From positions 1 to 64,000 of the forward strand of contig JBQTGY010000053.1 of NCBI GenBank assembly GCA_052390415.1: a stretch of 64,000 bases of DNA. The letters are read 5' to 3'. A program made the position numbers and the translations under genes. The notes under the pieces were generated by a model, which made no database searches, had not been told where the DNA came from, and was given only the letters and a program-made list of their open reading frames with translations. This document shows positions 52,894 to 61,709 of the stretch, in pieces (within the stretch, counting starts at the first letter, position 1; each line of letters begins with the position of its first letter). This DNA comes from JANNWF01 sp052390415. GTDB lineage: Bacteria; Pseudomonadota; Gammaproteobacteria; Xanthomonadales; Xanthomonadaceae.

Positions 52894-53415
52894 ATGAAAA
52901 AGTTCAACGCCAATCCCGTGTCGATCTCCCTGTGCCTGCTGGCCGCTGCGCTATCACCGTCCGCCTTTGCCGCCACCGCAAATGCCAACCTCGGTGTGTC
53001 GGCCTCTGTCAGCAATAACTGCCTGATATCGACAAGCCCGGTGGCCTTTGGTGCCTATGATCCGGTCGGTACCAACGCGGCCGCTGCGCTGGATGGCACC
53101 GGCACCGTCACCGTGACCTGCACTCTGGATGCCGCCACGACGGTCAGGCTGGGTCAGGGCGTCAATGCAGCCGGTGGATCGACCGACGCCGCGCCGCTGC
53201 GCCGCATGATCGATGGTGCCGAGCTCCTGACCTACGCGCTGTTCTCCGACGCCGGCCGAACGGCGGTGTGGGGCAATGACGCCTCGGTGGATGTGGACCA
53301 CACCGGTACCGGCACCGCCGTAAATCTGACGGTTTACGGCCGAGTCGCTGCTGCACAGAACGTGTCGGCTGGCAGCTACGCCGACACCGTGGTCGCCACC
53401 GTCGAGTTCTTCTGA
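52894..53415 (+). CDS. Csu-type major pilin (spore coat U domain)
   Basis: 173 residues. Signal peptide (SLCLLAAALSPSAFA) and one SCPU domain: NCLISTSPVAFGAYDPVG, GTGTVTVTCTLDAATTVRLG, and the C-terminal beta strand YADTVVATVEFF, which in chaperone-usher pilins is the donated or completed strand. Preceded by AGAGGTG. It is the likely main shaft subunit; comparable to CsuA/B of Acinetobacter. Confidence 0.88.
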   Translation: MKKFNANPVSISLCLLAAALSPSAFAATANANLGVSASVSNNCLISTSPVAFGAYDPVGTNAAAALDGTGTVTVTCTLDAATTVRLGQGVNAAGGSTDAAPLRRMIDGAELLTYALFSDAGRTAVWGNDASVDVDHTGTGTAVNLTVYGRVAAAQNVSAGSYADTVVATVEFF

Positions 53416-53429
53416 GCGGAGCAGCGATC

Positions 53430-54188
53430 ATGACGCGTCACCGGGTACTGCTGTTGCTCGTCGGGATTCTGCAGCTGGCGAGTGTCGAGGTCATTGCAGG
53501 AAACTTTGCGGTCAACCCGGTGCGCATCACCCTGGATAGCCGCCACCAGCCGGTGGCGGCACTCACGGTCCGCAATACCAGCGACATCGCCACCGTCGTG
53601 CAGGCGCACACCATGCAGTGGTCGCCCGGCCGGGGAGATGACAGCGGCACAGACGGCGGCGATGGCAGCGATCAACTGCGCGCCAGCGCTGAACTGCTGG
53701 TCACTCCTGCCGTCTTCACCCTGCCACCTCATGGGCAGCAGGTGGTTCGGGTAGGTCTGCGCGGGCGGCAGCCGTCGGCTACCGGCATCGAAGGCAGCTA
53801 TCGGCTCTATCTGAGCGAAGTTCCGACCCCGCTGGAGCCCGGTTTTCAGGGGCTGAATGTGGCGTTGCGCATGGGATTGCCGGTCTTTGTCGCAGTCCCG
53901 GGCACGGCACCAGAACTGGCGCTGCAGCTGCTGCCTGCGGCCTCAGGCACCCTGCATCTGCAGGTCCACAACAGCGGTAGCGCGCACGCGCGTTTGAAGC
54001 GCGTGGTGATCAGCGATGCCCTGGGCGCGACGGTGCTCACGGCCGACTTGATGCGTGACGTGCTGGCCGGACAAGTGCGCCGCTTCAAGTTGCCGATGGC
54101 CACCCCACTCGCCACGCAAACCGACCTGTCCATCCAACTGCAGTCCGAGCTGGGCATCGAGACCTTTGTCGTGGCCCAGCCTCGCTGA
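53430..54188 (+). CDS. Periplasmic pilus chaperone (CsuC-like)
   Basis: 252 residues. Signal peptide, then the PapD-type immunoglobulin fold: FAVNPVRITLDSRHQPVAAL, LTVRNTSD, LLVTPAVFTLPPHGQQVVRV, YRLYLSEVP, and a second domain with LHLQVHNSGSAHARLKRV. It holds pilins in the periplasm and delivers them to the usher. Fourteen bases after the pilin gene. Confidence 0.9.
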   Translation: MTRHRVLLLLVGILQLASVEVIAGNFAVNPVRITLDSRHQPVAALTVRNTSDIATVVQAHTMQWSPGRGDDSGTDGGDGSDQLRASAELLVTPAVFTLPPHGQQVVRVGLRGRQPSATGIEGSYRLYLSEVPTPLEPGFQGLNVALRMGLPVFVAVPGTAPELALQLLPAASGTLHLQVHNSGSAHARLKRVVISDALGATVLTADLMRDVLAGQVRRFKLPMATPLATQTDLSIQLQSELGIETFVVAQPR

Positions 54189-54245
54189 TTGCCACCCGAC
54201 AGCGCCGCAGGCCGGGGTGCGTCGCTCCTGGAGTGTTCAGTCGTC

Positions 54246-56573
54246 ATGTTCCAGATCATTCGCCACCGTTTGTTACCGTTATTGGCCCGCCTGCTGTGCA
54301 TGCAAGTCTTTTGCGCGCCTGCGCTGGCCATGGCACTGGCGGCGCAGCCTGATCCGCAGCCGGTCTGGCTGCTGGTCGAGCTCAACGGTCAGATCGTGGG
54401 CACCGAGCGGCTGCTGCGTTTGGAGCAGCAGATCTGGATTGACGCCGAGCAGGTTGCACAGTGGCGGTTGGCCGTTCCGGCGGTTGCCGCTTGGCAGGAT
54501 TACGCCGACGGTCGGCACATCCGCCTGGATGCGCTCGCCGGCCTCGAATACCAGCTTGATGACAGCAGCGGGATGTTGCGGCTGAGTGCCACGGCGCAAG
54601 CGCTGCAGCACAATCACGTGCAAGCGCAGCAGCATGACCGAGCCCTGCCACAGAGAGCCGCCACCGGCAGCTTTCTGAATTACGACCTCAGTCTGGGTCT
54701 TGGCCGCGCCAGCTCGCTGGGCGGGTCGTTCGAGCTGGGCCTGTTCGGACCCCTGGGTTATGCCACCACCACCTTTCTGGCCGGGGACTCGGTCTTTGGC
54801 GACGCCAACCTGATGCGGCTGGAATCGGCCTGGACCCGCGATGATCCGGATCGTCTGCGTACGCTCACCGTTGGCGACGCGATCAGCAGCGGCGGCAGCT
54901 TTGGCGTTGCGCGACGCTTTGCCGGTGTGCAGTGGGGCAGCAACTTTGCCCTGCAGCCGGACCTGATCACGTTTCCACTTCCCAGCGCCAGTGGTTCCGC
55001 CAGGGTACCTTCAACGGTCGATGTGTATGTCGATCACGTGTTGCGGCTGCGTCAGGACGTGCCGGCCGGGCCGTTCGAGCTGAGCGGCCTGCCGGTAACC
55101 ACAGGTGCCGGCTTGACCGAGATGGTGATCACCGATGCACTCGGTCGGCAACAACGCTTGCCCTACAGCTTTTACACCAGCGCCGAATTGCTGCGCCCGG
55201 GTTTGCGCTCATGGCAATACAGCGCCGGTGTCCAGCGTGAGCGCTTCGGTCAGCGCAGCATCGACTATGGTCAGGCCTTGGTCAGTGGCAGCGAGCGCTA
55301 TGGTTTCAGCGATAGCCTGACCGGCGAATGGCATGGCGAGTGGACGCCGCAGCAGGTGCGCACCGGTCTGGGCATCACCTGGCAGCTCGCGCGGTTGGGA
55401 ATTGCCCAGCTGCATGCGGCCGGCAGCCATGCCGATCAAGGTTCCGGAAGTTTTGCCGCGGCGGGCTTCGAGCGACGCGCCCGCAGCCTGAGCTACTCCA
55501 GCCGTCTGGCATGGTCATCAGCTGGCTTTGATGCCGCGGCCGTGCCCGGTGAGCGCACGCCGCGGAGGCGTCTGCAAACAGCTCTGGGCTGGTCGCTGGG
55601 TGAGCATGGCTCGTTGTCGCTGAGCTGGTTGGCGCAAGAGCGCCACACTGGGCAGCAGGTGCGGCTGGCACGGTTGGGCTACAGCCGCAACGTAGGACGT
55701 ATCGGCTTTCTCAATGCTTCCGTGCAGCGCGTTTTCGGAACCGAGAACGAGTGGAGTATCGCCCTCGGCTTTACCGTGCCCCTGGGCGATTCGGCCAGCG
55801 CCAGTACCAGCTATGGCCGCGATCAGGATCAAAGCTACGTCCGCTCGGATCTGCAGCGCAGTCCGCCGGCGGGAGAGGGATATGGCTATCGCGTGTTGCT
55901 GGAGCCTGGCTCCGCGCGTCGGCTGGATGCGGGCGTGGTTTACCAGGGCAATGCAGGCGTACTGAGTGCCGAACTTTCAACGTTCAAGCACCAGACCCAG
56001 GGTCGATTGCAGGCCAGTGGCGGATTGTTGTGGTTGGGCGGACAGCTCCACGCCAGTCGACCGTTGACCGAGAGTTTTGCGCTGGTGCAGGCCGACACCT
56101 TTCCCGATGTGCGGGTGTATGCCGACAATCAATGGGTCGCCACCACAGATCGCCATGGCCTTGCCTTGATCCCGCGACTGCGGCCTTGGCAATCCAACGA
56201 ATTGCGAATCGAACAAGCTGATCTGCCGCTGGATGCGAGCGTCGACCAGTTGAGCATGATCGCCGTGCCACCCGCACGCAGCGGCCTGAAGCTTGACTTC
56301 GCTGTGCAGGCACAGCGCAGCGCCGTGATCAGGATCGTGCTGGAGGACGGTTTACCGCTGCCCGCTGGCGCTCAGGTCGTGCTGCAACCGGGCGGACGCC
56401 AGCTACCGCTGGGTCTGGCGGGATTGATCTACGCCGACGGATTGGCGGCTTTTGGCAATGAGCTTCACCTGAGCTGGCGCGATCAAGTCTGTGTGATCAG
56501 GCTGGACCTGCCGGCCGATACACACCTGCAGCCCGATCTCGGCGTGTTGCCATGCCCTGGAGTACAACGATGA
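54246..56573 (+). CDS. Outer membrane usher of the Csu-type pilus
   Basis: 775 residues from the ATG at 54246, which begins the signal peptide; the frame is open from a TTG at 54189. An N-terminal domain (LLVELNGQIVGTERLLRLEQ) is followed by the 24-strand barrel with LGLFGPLGYATTTFLAGDS, ITFPLPSASGSARVPSTVDV, GLTEMVITDALGRQQRLPYS, and C-terminal domains with DTFPDVRVYADNQWVATTDR and NELRIEQADLPLDASVDQ. It secretes and assembles the pilus. Overlaps the next gene by four bases. Confidence 0.92.
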   Translation: MFQIIRHRLLPLLARLLCMQVFCAPALAMALAAQPDPQPVWLLVELNGQIVGTERLLRLEQQIWIDAEQVAQWRLAVPAVAAWQDYADGRHIRLDALAGLEYQLDDSSGMLRLSATAQALQHNHVQAQQHDRALPQRAATGSFLNYDLSLGLGRASSLGGSFELGLFGPLGYATTTFLAGDSVFGDANLMRLESAWTRDDPDRLRTLTVGDAISSGGSFGVARRFAGVQWGSNFALQPDLITFPLPSASGSARVPSTVDVYVDHVLRLRQDVPAGPFELSGLPVTTGAGLTEMVITDALGRQQRLPYSFYTSAELLRPGLRSWQYSAGVQRERFGQRSIDYGQALVSGSERYGFSDSLTGEWHGEWTPQQVRTGLGITWQLARLGIAQLHAAGSHADQGSGSFAAAGFERRARSLSYSSRLAWSSAGFDAAAVPGERTPRRRLQTALGWSLGEHGSLSLSWLAQERHTGQQVRLARLGYSRNVGRIGFLNASVQRVFGTENEWSIALGFTVPLGDSASASTSYGRDQDQSYVRSDLQRSPPAGEGYGYRVLLEPGSARRLDAGVVYQGNAGVLSAELSTFKHQTQGRLQASGGLLWLGGQLHASRPLTESFALVQADTFPDVRVYADNQWVATTDRHGLALIPRLRPWQSNELRIEQADLPLDASVDQLSMIAVPPARSGLKLDFAVQAQRSAVIRIVLEDGLPLPAGAQVVLQPGGRQLPLGLAGLIYADGLAAFGNELHLSWRDQVCVIRLDLPADTHLQPDLGVLPCPGVQR

Positions 56574-57010
56574 CAATCCGCTTGCATGCGCAGCTCTGGC
56601 TGTTTGGTTGTTTGTTGCTCGGCACGTTGCCGCTGCGCGCCTCCTGCAGCGTCGATACCGTCAATGTGGCATTCGGCAATTACGACCCCTTGTCCGGTCT
56701 GGATCTGGACGGTGTTGGCAGCGTGCACGTGCAATGTGAACCCGCCAGCAGCCATACGATCTCGCTGAGTGCTGGCAACGGCAGCTTTGCCAACCGAATG
56801 CTGCAGTCTGGCACTGCCAGCCTGGCTTACAACCTCTACACCCAGGTCAGTCGCAGCAACGTGTGGGGTGATGGCACCGGCGGCACCAATACCGTCGCCG
56901 GCTCCGGCAGTGACCAGATCCACACGGTCTACGGCCGCATACCCGCCAGCCAGATCACTGCCAGCGCCGGAAATTACGCCGATCTGATCGTGGTGACGGT
57001 TGAGTTTTGA
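56570..57010 (+). CDS. Second SCPU-domain pilin, probable tip or minor subunit
   Basis: 146 residues. Signal peptide (LWLFGCLLLGTLPLRA), then one SCPU domain: CSVDTVNVAFGNYDPLSGLD, SVHVQCEPASSHTISLSAGN, SNVWGDGTGGTNTVAG, and final strand YADLIVVTVEF. The Csu tip adhesin CsuE normally has two domains and over 300 residues; this protein has one, so either the tip is simplified or this is only a minor pilin. Overlaps the usher stop (ATGA). Last gene of the operon. Confidence 0.85.
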   Translation: MTIRLHAQLWLFGCLLLGTLPLRASCSVDTVNVAFGNYDPLSGLDLDGVGSVHVQCEPASSHTISLSAGNGSFANRMLQSGTASLAYNLYTQVSRSNVWGDGTGGTNTVAGSGSDQIHTVYGRIPASQITASAGNYADLIVVTVEF

Positions 57011-57084
57011 GGGCTTGGCTGAACGTCTGCGAGATTGCCCTGGCCGTATCCAGAAAAGCCGAGCTCACCCCGCAGCTCGGCCAA

Positions 57085-57582
57085 TTACGTCGACTGGTCA
57101 TCGAGCATCACTTCACCGTTCGGACCCCACTCGACCTGCGTGATGCCCGGCTCCAGAAACTCCAGCCTGTGCCGCTCCAGTCTGTCTACGTCTGGCAAGG
57201 CGCGCGGGTCAAACATCAGCGCCGCGCGCAGGTCGGCCAGCAGTTGCGATTCGCTCCAAGGCTTCGGGATAAAGCGAAAGACCTCTGCCCGATTGACCGC
57301 AGCGAGTACGGTACCGAAGTCGGCGGCGGCACTGAGCATCAGGCGCACGGTGTTCGGATCCAGCTCCCTCGCCCGAGACAGCAGGGTCACGCCGTCCATC
57401 CGTGGCATGCGGTAGTCGCTGACCAGGACATCGAACCGCTCCTCCAGCAGGCGTTGCAGGGCTCGCGACGGATCGGTGCATAGCTCGATACTGAGCTGCT
57501 GCGGGGTGAAATTTCGCCGCAATACCCGTTCCAGGGCATTCAGCACCGGCCTCTCGTCGTCAACAATCATCACTCGCTTCAC
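57085..57582 (-). CDS. Receiver-only response regulator (KPW type)
   Basis: 165 residues from a GTG at 57582, with GGAGGAAGGA just before it and a four-base overlap with the previous gene's stop (GTGA). Receiver: VMIVDDERPVLNALERV, phospho-Asp56 in VLVSDYRMPRMDG, and FRFIPKPWSESQ. The C-terminal 40 residues have no recognised output domain. Its sister receiver is directly upstream. Last gene of the leftward signalling run, converging on the pilus operon. Confidence 0.9.
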   Translation of the reverse strand: MKRVMIVDDERPVLNALERVLRRNFTPQQLSIELCTDPSRALQRLLEERFDVLVSDYRMPRMDGVTLLSRARELDPNTVRLMLSAAADFGTVLAAVNRAEVFRFIPKPWSESQLLADLRAALMFDPRALPDVDRLERHRLEFLEPGITQVEWGPNGEVMLDDQST

Positions 57583-58031
57583 AGTCCTTCCTCCTTCGGC
57601 ATTTGCACCGCCAACCCCTGCTCTGCCGCCGTTTCGTCGGCTTCGAGCTGCAGGCTTTCGGCAAGCTGGCGCAAGGTCAGCACCAGTTCGTGGTCGTTCC
57701 AGGGCTTGGTGATGAAGCAGTGCGGCCCGCCGCGGTTGATTGCGTCGATCATCGCGCCCAGATCGGCCTCGCCGGTCAGCAGCAGCCTCGCTGTGCGCGG
57801 CCAGCCCAGGCTGACCAGTTCGAGCAGTTGCACTCCGTTCATGCCCGGCATGCGCATGTCTGACAGCACGGCGTCGATGGGCTCGTCGGCGAGTTGCGCC
57901 AGCGCCTCTTCGGCATTCCCGGCGGTCAGGATGCGAAAGCCGCTGCTGCGCAGCAGCCTGCGCAACGCGGCCAGGATATTCGGTTCGTCGTCGACCGCGA
58001 GCACCGTCCGGGGCGGGTTTCCGGCATTCAC
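57579..58031 (-). CDS. Receiver-only response regulator (KPW type)
   Basis: 150 residues from a GTG at 58031 that overlaps the kinase stop (GTGA). Receiver: VLAVDDEPNILAALRRLL, phospho-Asp58 in AVLSDMRMPGMNG, CFITKPWNDHELVLTLRQLA. It shares the unusual KPW after the conserved Lys with its neighbours, as in RpfG-type and similar receivers. The short C-terminal helix has no DNA-binding domain, so it probably passes phosphate or binds another protein. Confidence 0.9.
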   Translation of the reverse strand: MNAGNPPRTVLAVDDEPNILAALRRLLRSSGFRILTAGNAEEALAQLADEPIDAVLSDMRMPGMNGVQLLELVSLGWPRTARLLLTGEADLGAMIDAINRGGPHCFITKPWNDHELVLTLRQLAESLQLEADETAAEQGLAVQMPKEEGL

Positions 58032-58930
58032 GACACGGCCCCCTCGCTCTGGCACCGGACCGGAAGGGTGACGCGAAAGCATGAACCGCGGCCCGGCTCG
58101 CTGCGTACATCGATGCGACCATGGTGCTTTTGCACGATGCCGTAAGCCAGCGACAGTCCCAGGCCCGTGCCTCGGCCAACCGGTTTGGTGGTAAAGAAGG
58201 GGTTGAAGATTCGTGCCAGGTGATCGGCTGGAATCCCGCAGCCATTGTCCTCGACCTCGACCCAGACCTGGTCCCCGGCGTGGCCGCTGCGCACGACGAT
58301 CCGGCCGCGCTCAGGCCCGATCGCATGGGCCGCATTGAGCAGCAGGTTCATGAACAGCTGGTTGAGCTCAGACGGCAGGCACTCGATGTCAGGCAGTTCG
58401 CCGTACTCGCGATGCACGTCGGCCCGGTACTTGATTTCGTTGGCGACGATGTTCAGCGTCGAGTCGATGCCGTGATGCAGCGAGGCCCAGACCCATTTCT
58501 GGTTGGTCTCGACCCGCGAGAAATCCTTCAGGTCCTGGACAATCTGGCGCACCCGCGACAGGCCTTCCTTCGACTCGTCCATCAGCATCGGGATATCCTG
58601 CTTGAGGTAGTCGAGTTCGATCCGCTTGCGCAAGGCGGCGAGCCGCGTCGCGACGGCATTTCCGGCCAGCGCCGTTTCGGCCTGCTCGTAGGCTTCGAGC
58701 ATCTGGAACAGGCGCTCGAGATAGACCTGCAAGGTGCCGTAGTTCGAAAGCACGTAGCCGATCGGGTTGTTGATCTCGTGCGCGACGCCGGCAGCGAGTT
58801 GCCCGATCGACGCCAGCCGTTCGGACTGCAGCAACTGGTCCTGCGCGCTGCGCAGGCTTTCGTTCAGCTCGCGCAGGTCCTGGTTTGCCCGCTGCAAAGA
58901 GATGAGTTCAGAGTCGTCCATAGTCTTCAT
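58028..58930 (-). CDS. Soluble sensor histidine kinase
   Basis: 300 residues with no membrane segment. A coiled coil (about 8-40) leads to the dimerisation helix with His51 (LAAGVAHEINNPIGYVLSNY), then the HATPase with LPSELNQLFMNLLLNAAHAI, VEDNGCGIPADHLARIFNPF and GTGLGLSLAYGIV. It resembles the C-terminal kinases of two-component systems that get their signal from a partner. Its start touches the stop of the PAS-GGDEF-EAL gene and its stop overlaps the next receiver, so all four are coupled. Confidence 0.92.
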   Translation of the reverse strand: MKTMDDSELISLQRANQDLRELNESLRSAQDQLLQSERLASIGQLAAGVAHEINNPIGYVLSNYGTLQVYLERLFQMLEAYEQAETALAGNAVATRLAALRKRIELDYLKQDIPMLMDESKEGLSRVRQIVQDLKDFSRVETNQKWVWASLHHGIDSTLNIVANEIKYRADVHREYGELPDIECLPSELNQLFMNLLLNAAHAIGPERGRIVVRSGHAGDQVWVEVEDNGCGIPADHLARIFNPFFTTKPVGRGTGLGLSLAYGIVQKHHGRIDVRSEPGRGSCFRVTLPVRCQSEGAVS

Positions 58931-61621
58931 TCAGTCAGTGGAGGAGTGATTCGCAGACAGCATGTCGTCGATGTCGAGCCCCGGCACGGCATCCAGCAGG
59001 CCCTGCGCTGCTGCACAACTGCCGACTTCGCGCGCGTTTTGCTCGCGCGGGGCACCAAGCAACGCCTGCAACCGAAAGTTCAGTCCGGCCAGTTCACGAT
59101 TGGCCGCCTGCAACTCTCGATCAAGGCGGCGATTCTGGTCGGCCATCGCCTTCAGCGCGAAGGCCTCGCGCAGATGGGTGCGCAGCTGATCGTCATCCCA
59201 CGGTTTGGCGAGGAACTTGCAGATCGCCCCCTCGTTGATGGCGTCGGTGATCGACTGAAGCTCGGTGTAGCCCGTCAGGACCAACCGAATCGTCTCCGGG
59301 AAGAGCAGACGGGCTCGTCGCAGCAGCTCGACGCCGGTCATCCCCGGCATGCGAGTGTCGGAAAGGATCACGTCGACGTTGTGCTGCGCCATCAACTGCA
59401 GCGCCTGCTCTGCACTGCTGGCACTGAGTAGTTGCCAGCCTTCGCCGCGCAACAGTCGGCGCAGTGAAGCAACGACGTTCTCCTCGTCGTCGACCAGCAG
59501 CAAGGTCGGCAGATGCGAAGATCGGCCCAGCAGGATCGGATCGATCTGCCGGCCATCGCGCAGCATGGCCTCGAACGCGGCGGTCGGGAGAGCTGGGCTG
59601 AACCAGTAGCCCTGCATCTGGTCACACTGGTTCGCCGCCAGCAGCATGGCTTGACCTTGGGTCTCGACACCTTCGGCAAGCACCTTCATCTGCAGCTGGT
59701 GGGCCATCGTGATGATGGCGCGGGTGATCGACACGTCCTCTCCAGACGCGCTGACGTCGGGCACCAGCGAGCGGTCGATCTTGACGACGTCGACCGGCAG
59801 CCGACGCAGGTAGCTCAGGCTCGAGTAGCCGGTGCCGAAGTCGTCAAGTGCGATCTCGACGCCGAGCGCGCGCAGTGCGCGCAGGTGTTGCACCGCCTGA
59901 TCGAAGTTGGCGATCAGCATGCTTTCGGTGACCTCGACGCCAAACAGCCGCGGGTCCAGTCCGCTGGTCACCAGCAGGCCTTCGATGCGCCGCGCCAGGT
60001 CCGGCTGCAGCAATTGACGCGCCGACAGGTTCACCGCCATGCGCAGCGGCGGCAGTCCATCATGCTGCCAGCGCGCCGCCTGCTTGATGGCGTGACGCAG
60101 CACCCAATCGCCGATCGGGACGATCAGACCGGTCTCTTCGGCGATCGGAATGAAACGACTGGGTGCGATGGGCCCCAAGGTCGGGTGCTGCCAGCGCAAC
60201 AGTGCCTCGACGCCAACGATGCGGCCATTCCGTAAATCAAGCTGCGGCTGGTAGTGCAGTTCCAGCTGCTCGTCGCGAAGCGCATGCCGCAGCGCGTTCT
60301 CCAGCGCCAGCCGTTCGGGATCGTCGTTGAGGGGTGCGCCGGCGTAGACACAGACCTGGTTGCGTCCCAGAAGCTTGGCCTGGTGCAGCGCGGCGTTGGC
60401 GTGGCGCAACAAGATGTCGGCGCAATCAGCATCGGCGGGGGCCGCGGCGATGCCGATGCTGCAGGTGAGGTAGATTTCCTGCCCCTCGATCATGATCGGT
60501 CTGGCGATGCTCTCGAGCAGCGCTTGCGCCGAGTCGGCGGCGGTCTCCACAGCCGCGGGCATGACGATCACGAACTCATCTCCGCTGCGGCGCGCAACCA
60601 GATCGAAGCTGCGCACCGTCATAACCACGCGCTGCGCGACCTCACGCAGAACGGCGTCGCCGATGTCAACGCCGAGGCCGTCGTTGATGCGCCGGAAGCG
60701 GTCGAGCGCGAGCACCAGCACGGCGGTCTCGGCCGTGGTCTGCAGCATCGCGCCCAGGCGCTCGAACAGCTGCAGGCGGTTCGGCAGCCCGGTCAGCTCG
60801 TCGAACCGCAGCAGCTGCTGGATGCGCTGCTCCGAGGCGCGGCGTTCGCGCAGGTCGTCGATGCAGACGTGGGCGAAGGTTTCCTCGCCACTGGTCACCA
60901 GGCTGACCGAAACATCGACCGGAATCTCATGGCCCGCGCTGTGGCGGAAGCGGGTTTCGAAACGCAGCGAGCGCAGTTCGCACAGCTCGCGCCAGCGCGT
61001 CGGCCAGTCCGTCTCGGCGACCTCGGTGTCGATGGCGGGTACACGCAGGCGCAGCAGCTGCTCGCGCTCGAGGCCGAGCAGCCGGCAGGCGGCGGCGTTG
61101 GCATCGCGGAAAGCGCCGTCGGGCCCGACCTGCAGCAGCGGGTCGCTGGCCTGTTCGACGGCGTGCCGGGTCAGCAGCAGCTGGTGCTGTGCCTGCTCGC
61201 GTTCGCTCACGTCGCGCGCAGACGGGATCAGCCAGAGCACCCGCCCGTCCGGGCCACACAGGGGCAGCAGTGAGAAGTCCATCGCCAGCGTGCCGCCGTC
61301 GCGGGTGGCAAGGCGCACATCGAAGCGGGCGGCTTCGCCGCGTGCGGCGTTCGCCATTGCCTGCCGCAGTCGCCGTTGCGACAGTTCGCACCCTTGCCAC
61401 CAGGGGGTGGTGTCGAAGCGGCGGCCGATCACCTGCTCCGGGGTACTGCCGATGGCCTGCAGCGCCGCCTCGTTGGCATAGTGCAGCACGCCATCGACGT
61501 CGAGCAGGCCGGCGAAGATGGACGGGCCGAGCCGGTCCAGCACCTCATGCAGGCCGGTCTCCGGGCGCGGCGATGCGGGGCTGGCAGCTACCAGGGTCAG
61601 TATGGAATCGCGGTGCGGCAT
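58931..61621 (-). CDS. PAS-GGDEF-EAL protein with C-terminal receiver
   Basis: 896 residues from the ATG at 61621. Two PAS domains (about 25-145 and 150-280), then GGDEF with SGDEF (RRSGDEFVIVMP) in which the first Gly is Ser, then a complete EAL domain (VEALLRWQHPTLGP, VEVTESMLI, ALDDFGTGYSSLSYLR), so phosphodiesterase activity is likely and cyclase activity possible. A receiver of the KPW type ends it: LLLVDDEENVVASLRRLL, VILSDTRMPGMTG, KFLAKPWDDD, then a coiled coil. A receiver at the C-terminus of a GGDEF-EAL protein is unusual. It probably sets c-di-GMP under control of the kinase next door. Confidence 0.92.
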   Translation of the reverse strand: MPHRDSILTLVAASPASPRPETGLHEVLDRLGPSIFAGLLDVDGVLHYANEAALQAIGSTPEQVIGRRFDTTPWWQGCELSQRRLRQAMANAARGEAARFDVRLATRDGGTLAMDFSLLPLCGPDGRVLWLIPSARDVSEREQAQHQLLLTRHAVEQASDPLLQVGPDGAFRDANAAACRLLGLEREQLLRLRVPAIDTEVAETDWPTRWRELCELRSLRFETRFRHSAGHEIPVDVSVSLVTSGEETFAHVCIDDLRERRASEQRIQQLLRFDELTGLPNRLQLFERLGAMLQTTAETAVLVLALDRFRRINDGLGVDIGDAVLREVAQRVVMTVRSFDLVARRSGDEFVIVMPAAVETAADSAQALLESIARPIMIEGQEIYLTCSIGIAAAPADADCADILLRHANAALHQAKLLGRNQVCVYAGAPLNDDPERLALENALRHALRDEQLELHYQPQLDLRNGRIVGVEALLRWQHPTLGPIAPSRFIPIAEETGLIVPIGDWVLRHAIKQAARWQHDGLPPLRMAVNLSARQLLQPDLARRIEGLLVTSGLDPRLFGVEVTESMLIANFDQAVQHLRALRALGVEIALDDFGTGYSSLSYLRRLPVDVVKIDRSLVPDVSASGEDVSITRAIITMAHQLQMKVLAEGVETQGQAMLLAANQCDQMQGYWFSPALPTAAFEAMLRDGRQIDPILLGRSSHLPTLLLVDDEENVVASLRRLLRGEGWQLLSASSAEQALQLMAQHNVDVILSDTRMPGMTGVELLRRARLLFPETIRLVLTGYTELQSITDAINEGAICKFLAKPWDDDQLRTHLREAFALKAMADQNRRLDRELQAANRELAGLNFRLQALLGAPREQNAREVGSCAAAQGLLDAVPGLDIDDMLSANHSSTD

Positions 61622-61709
61622 AGACAGGCCAGGACGGTTTCCGAGTGTCCGCAGTCTGCCCAGCAGCCTGCTCTGCTGGCGCAAGCAGTTGCCGGCCTGG
61701 TCGACCGGA

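Noticed and set aside
57085..58335. A single 416-codon gene across the two receivers
   Set aside because: Only its last 165 codons (from the GTG at 57582) are protein-like; the rest is out of frame with the upstream receiver and kinase, which are clear in the other frame.
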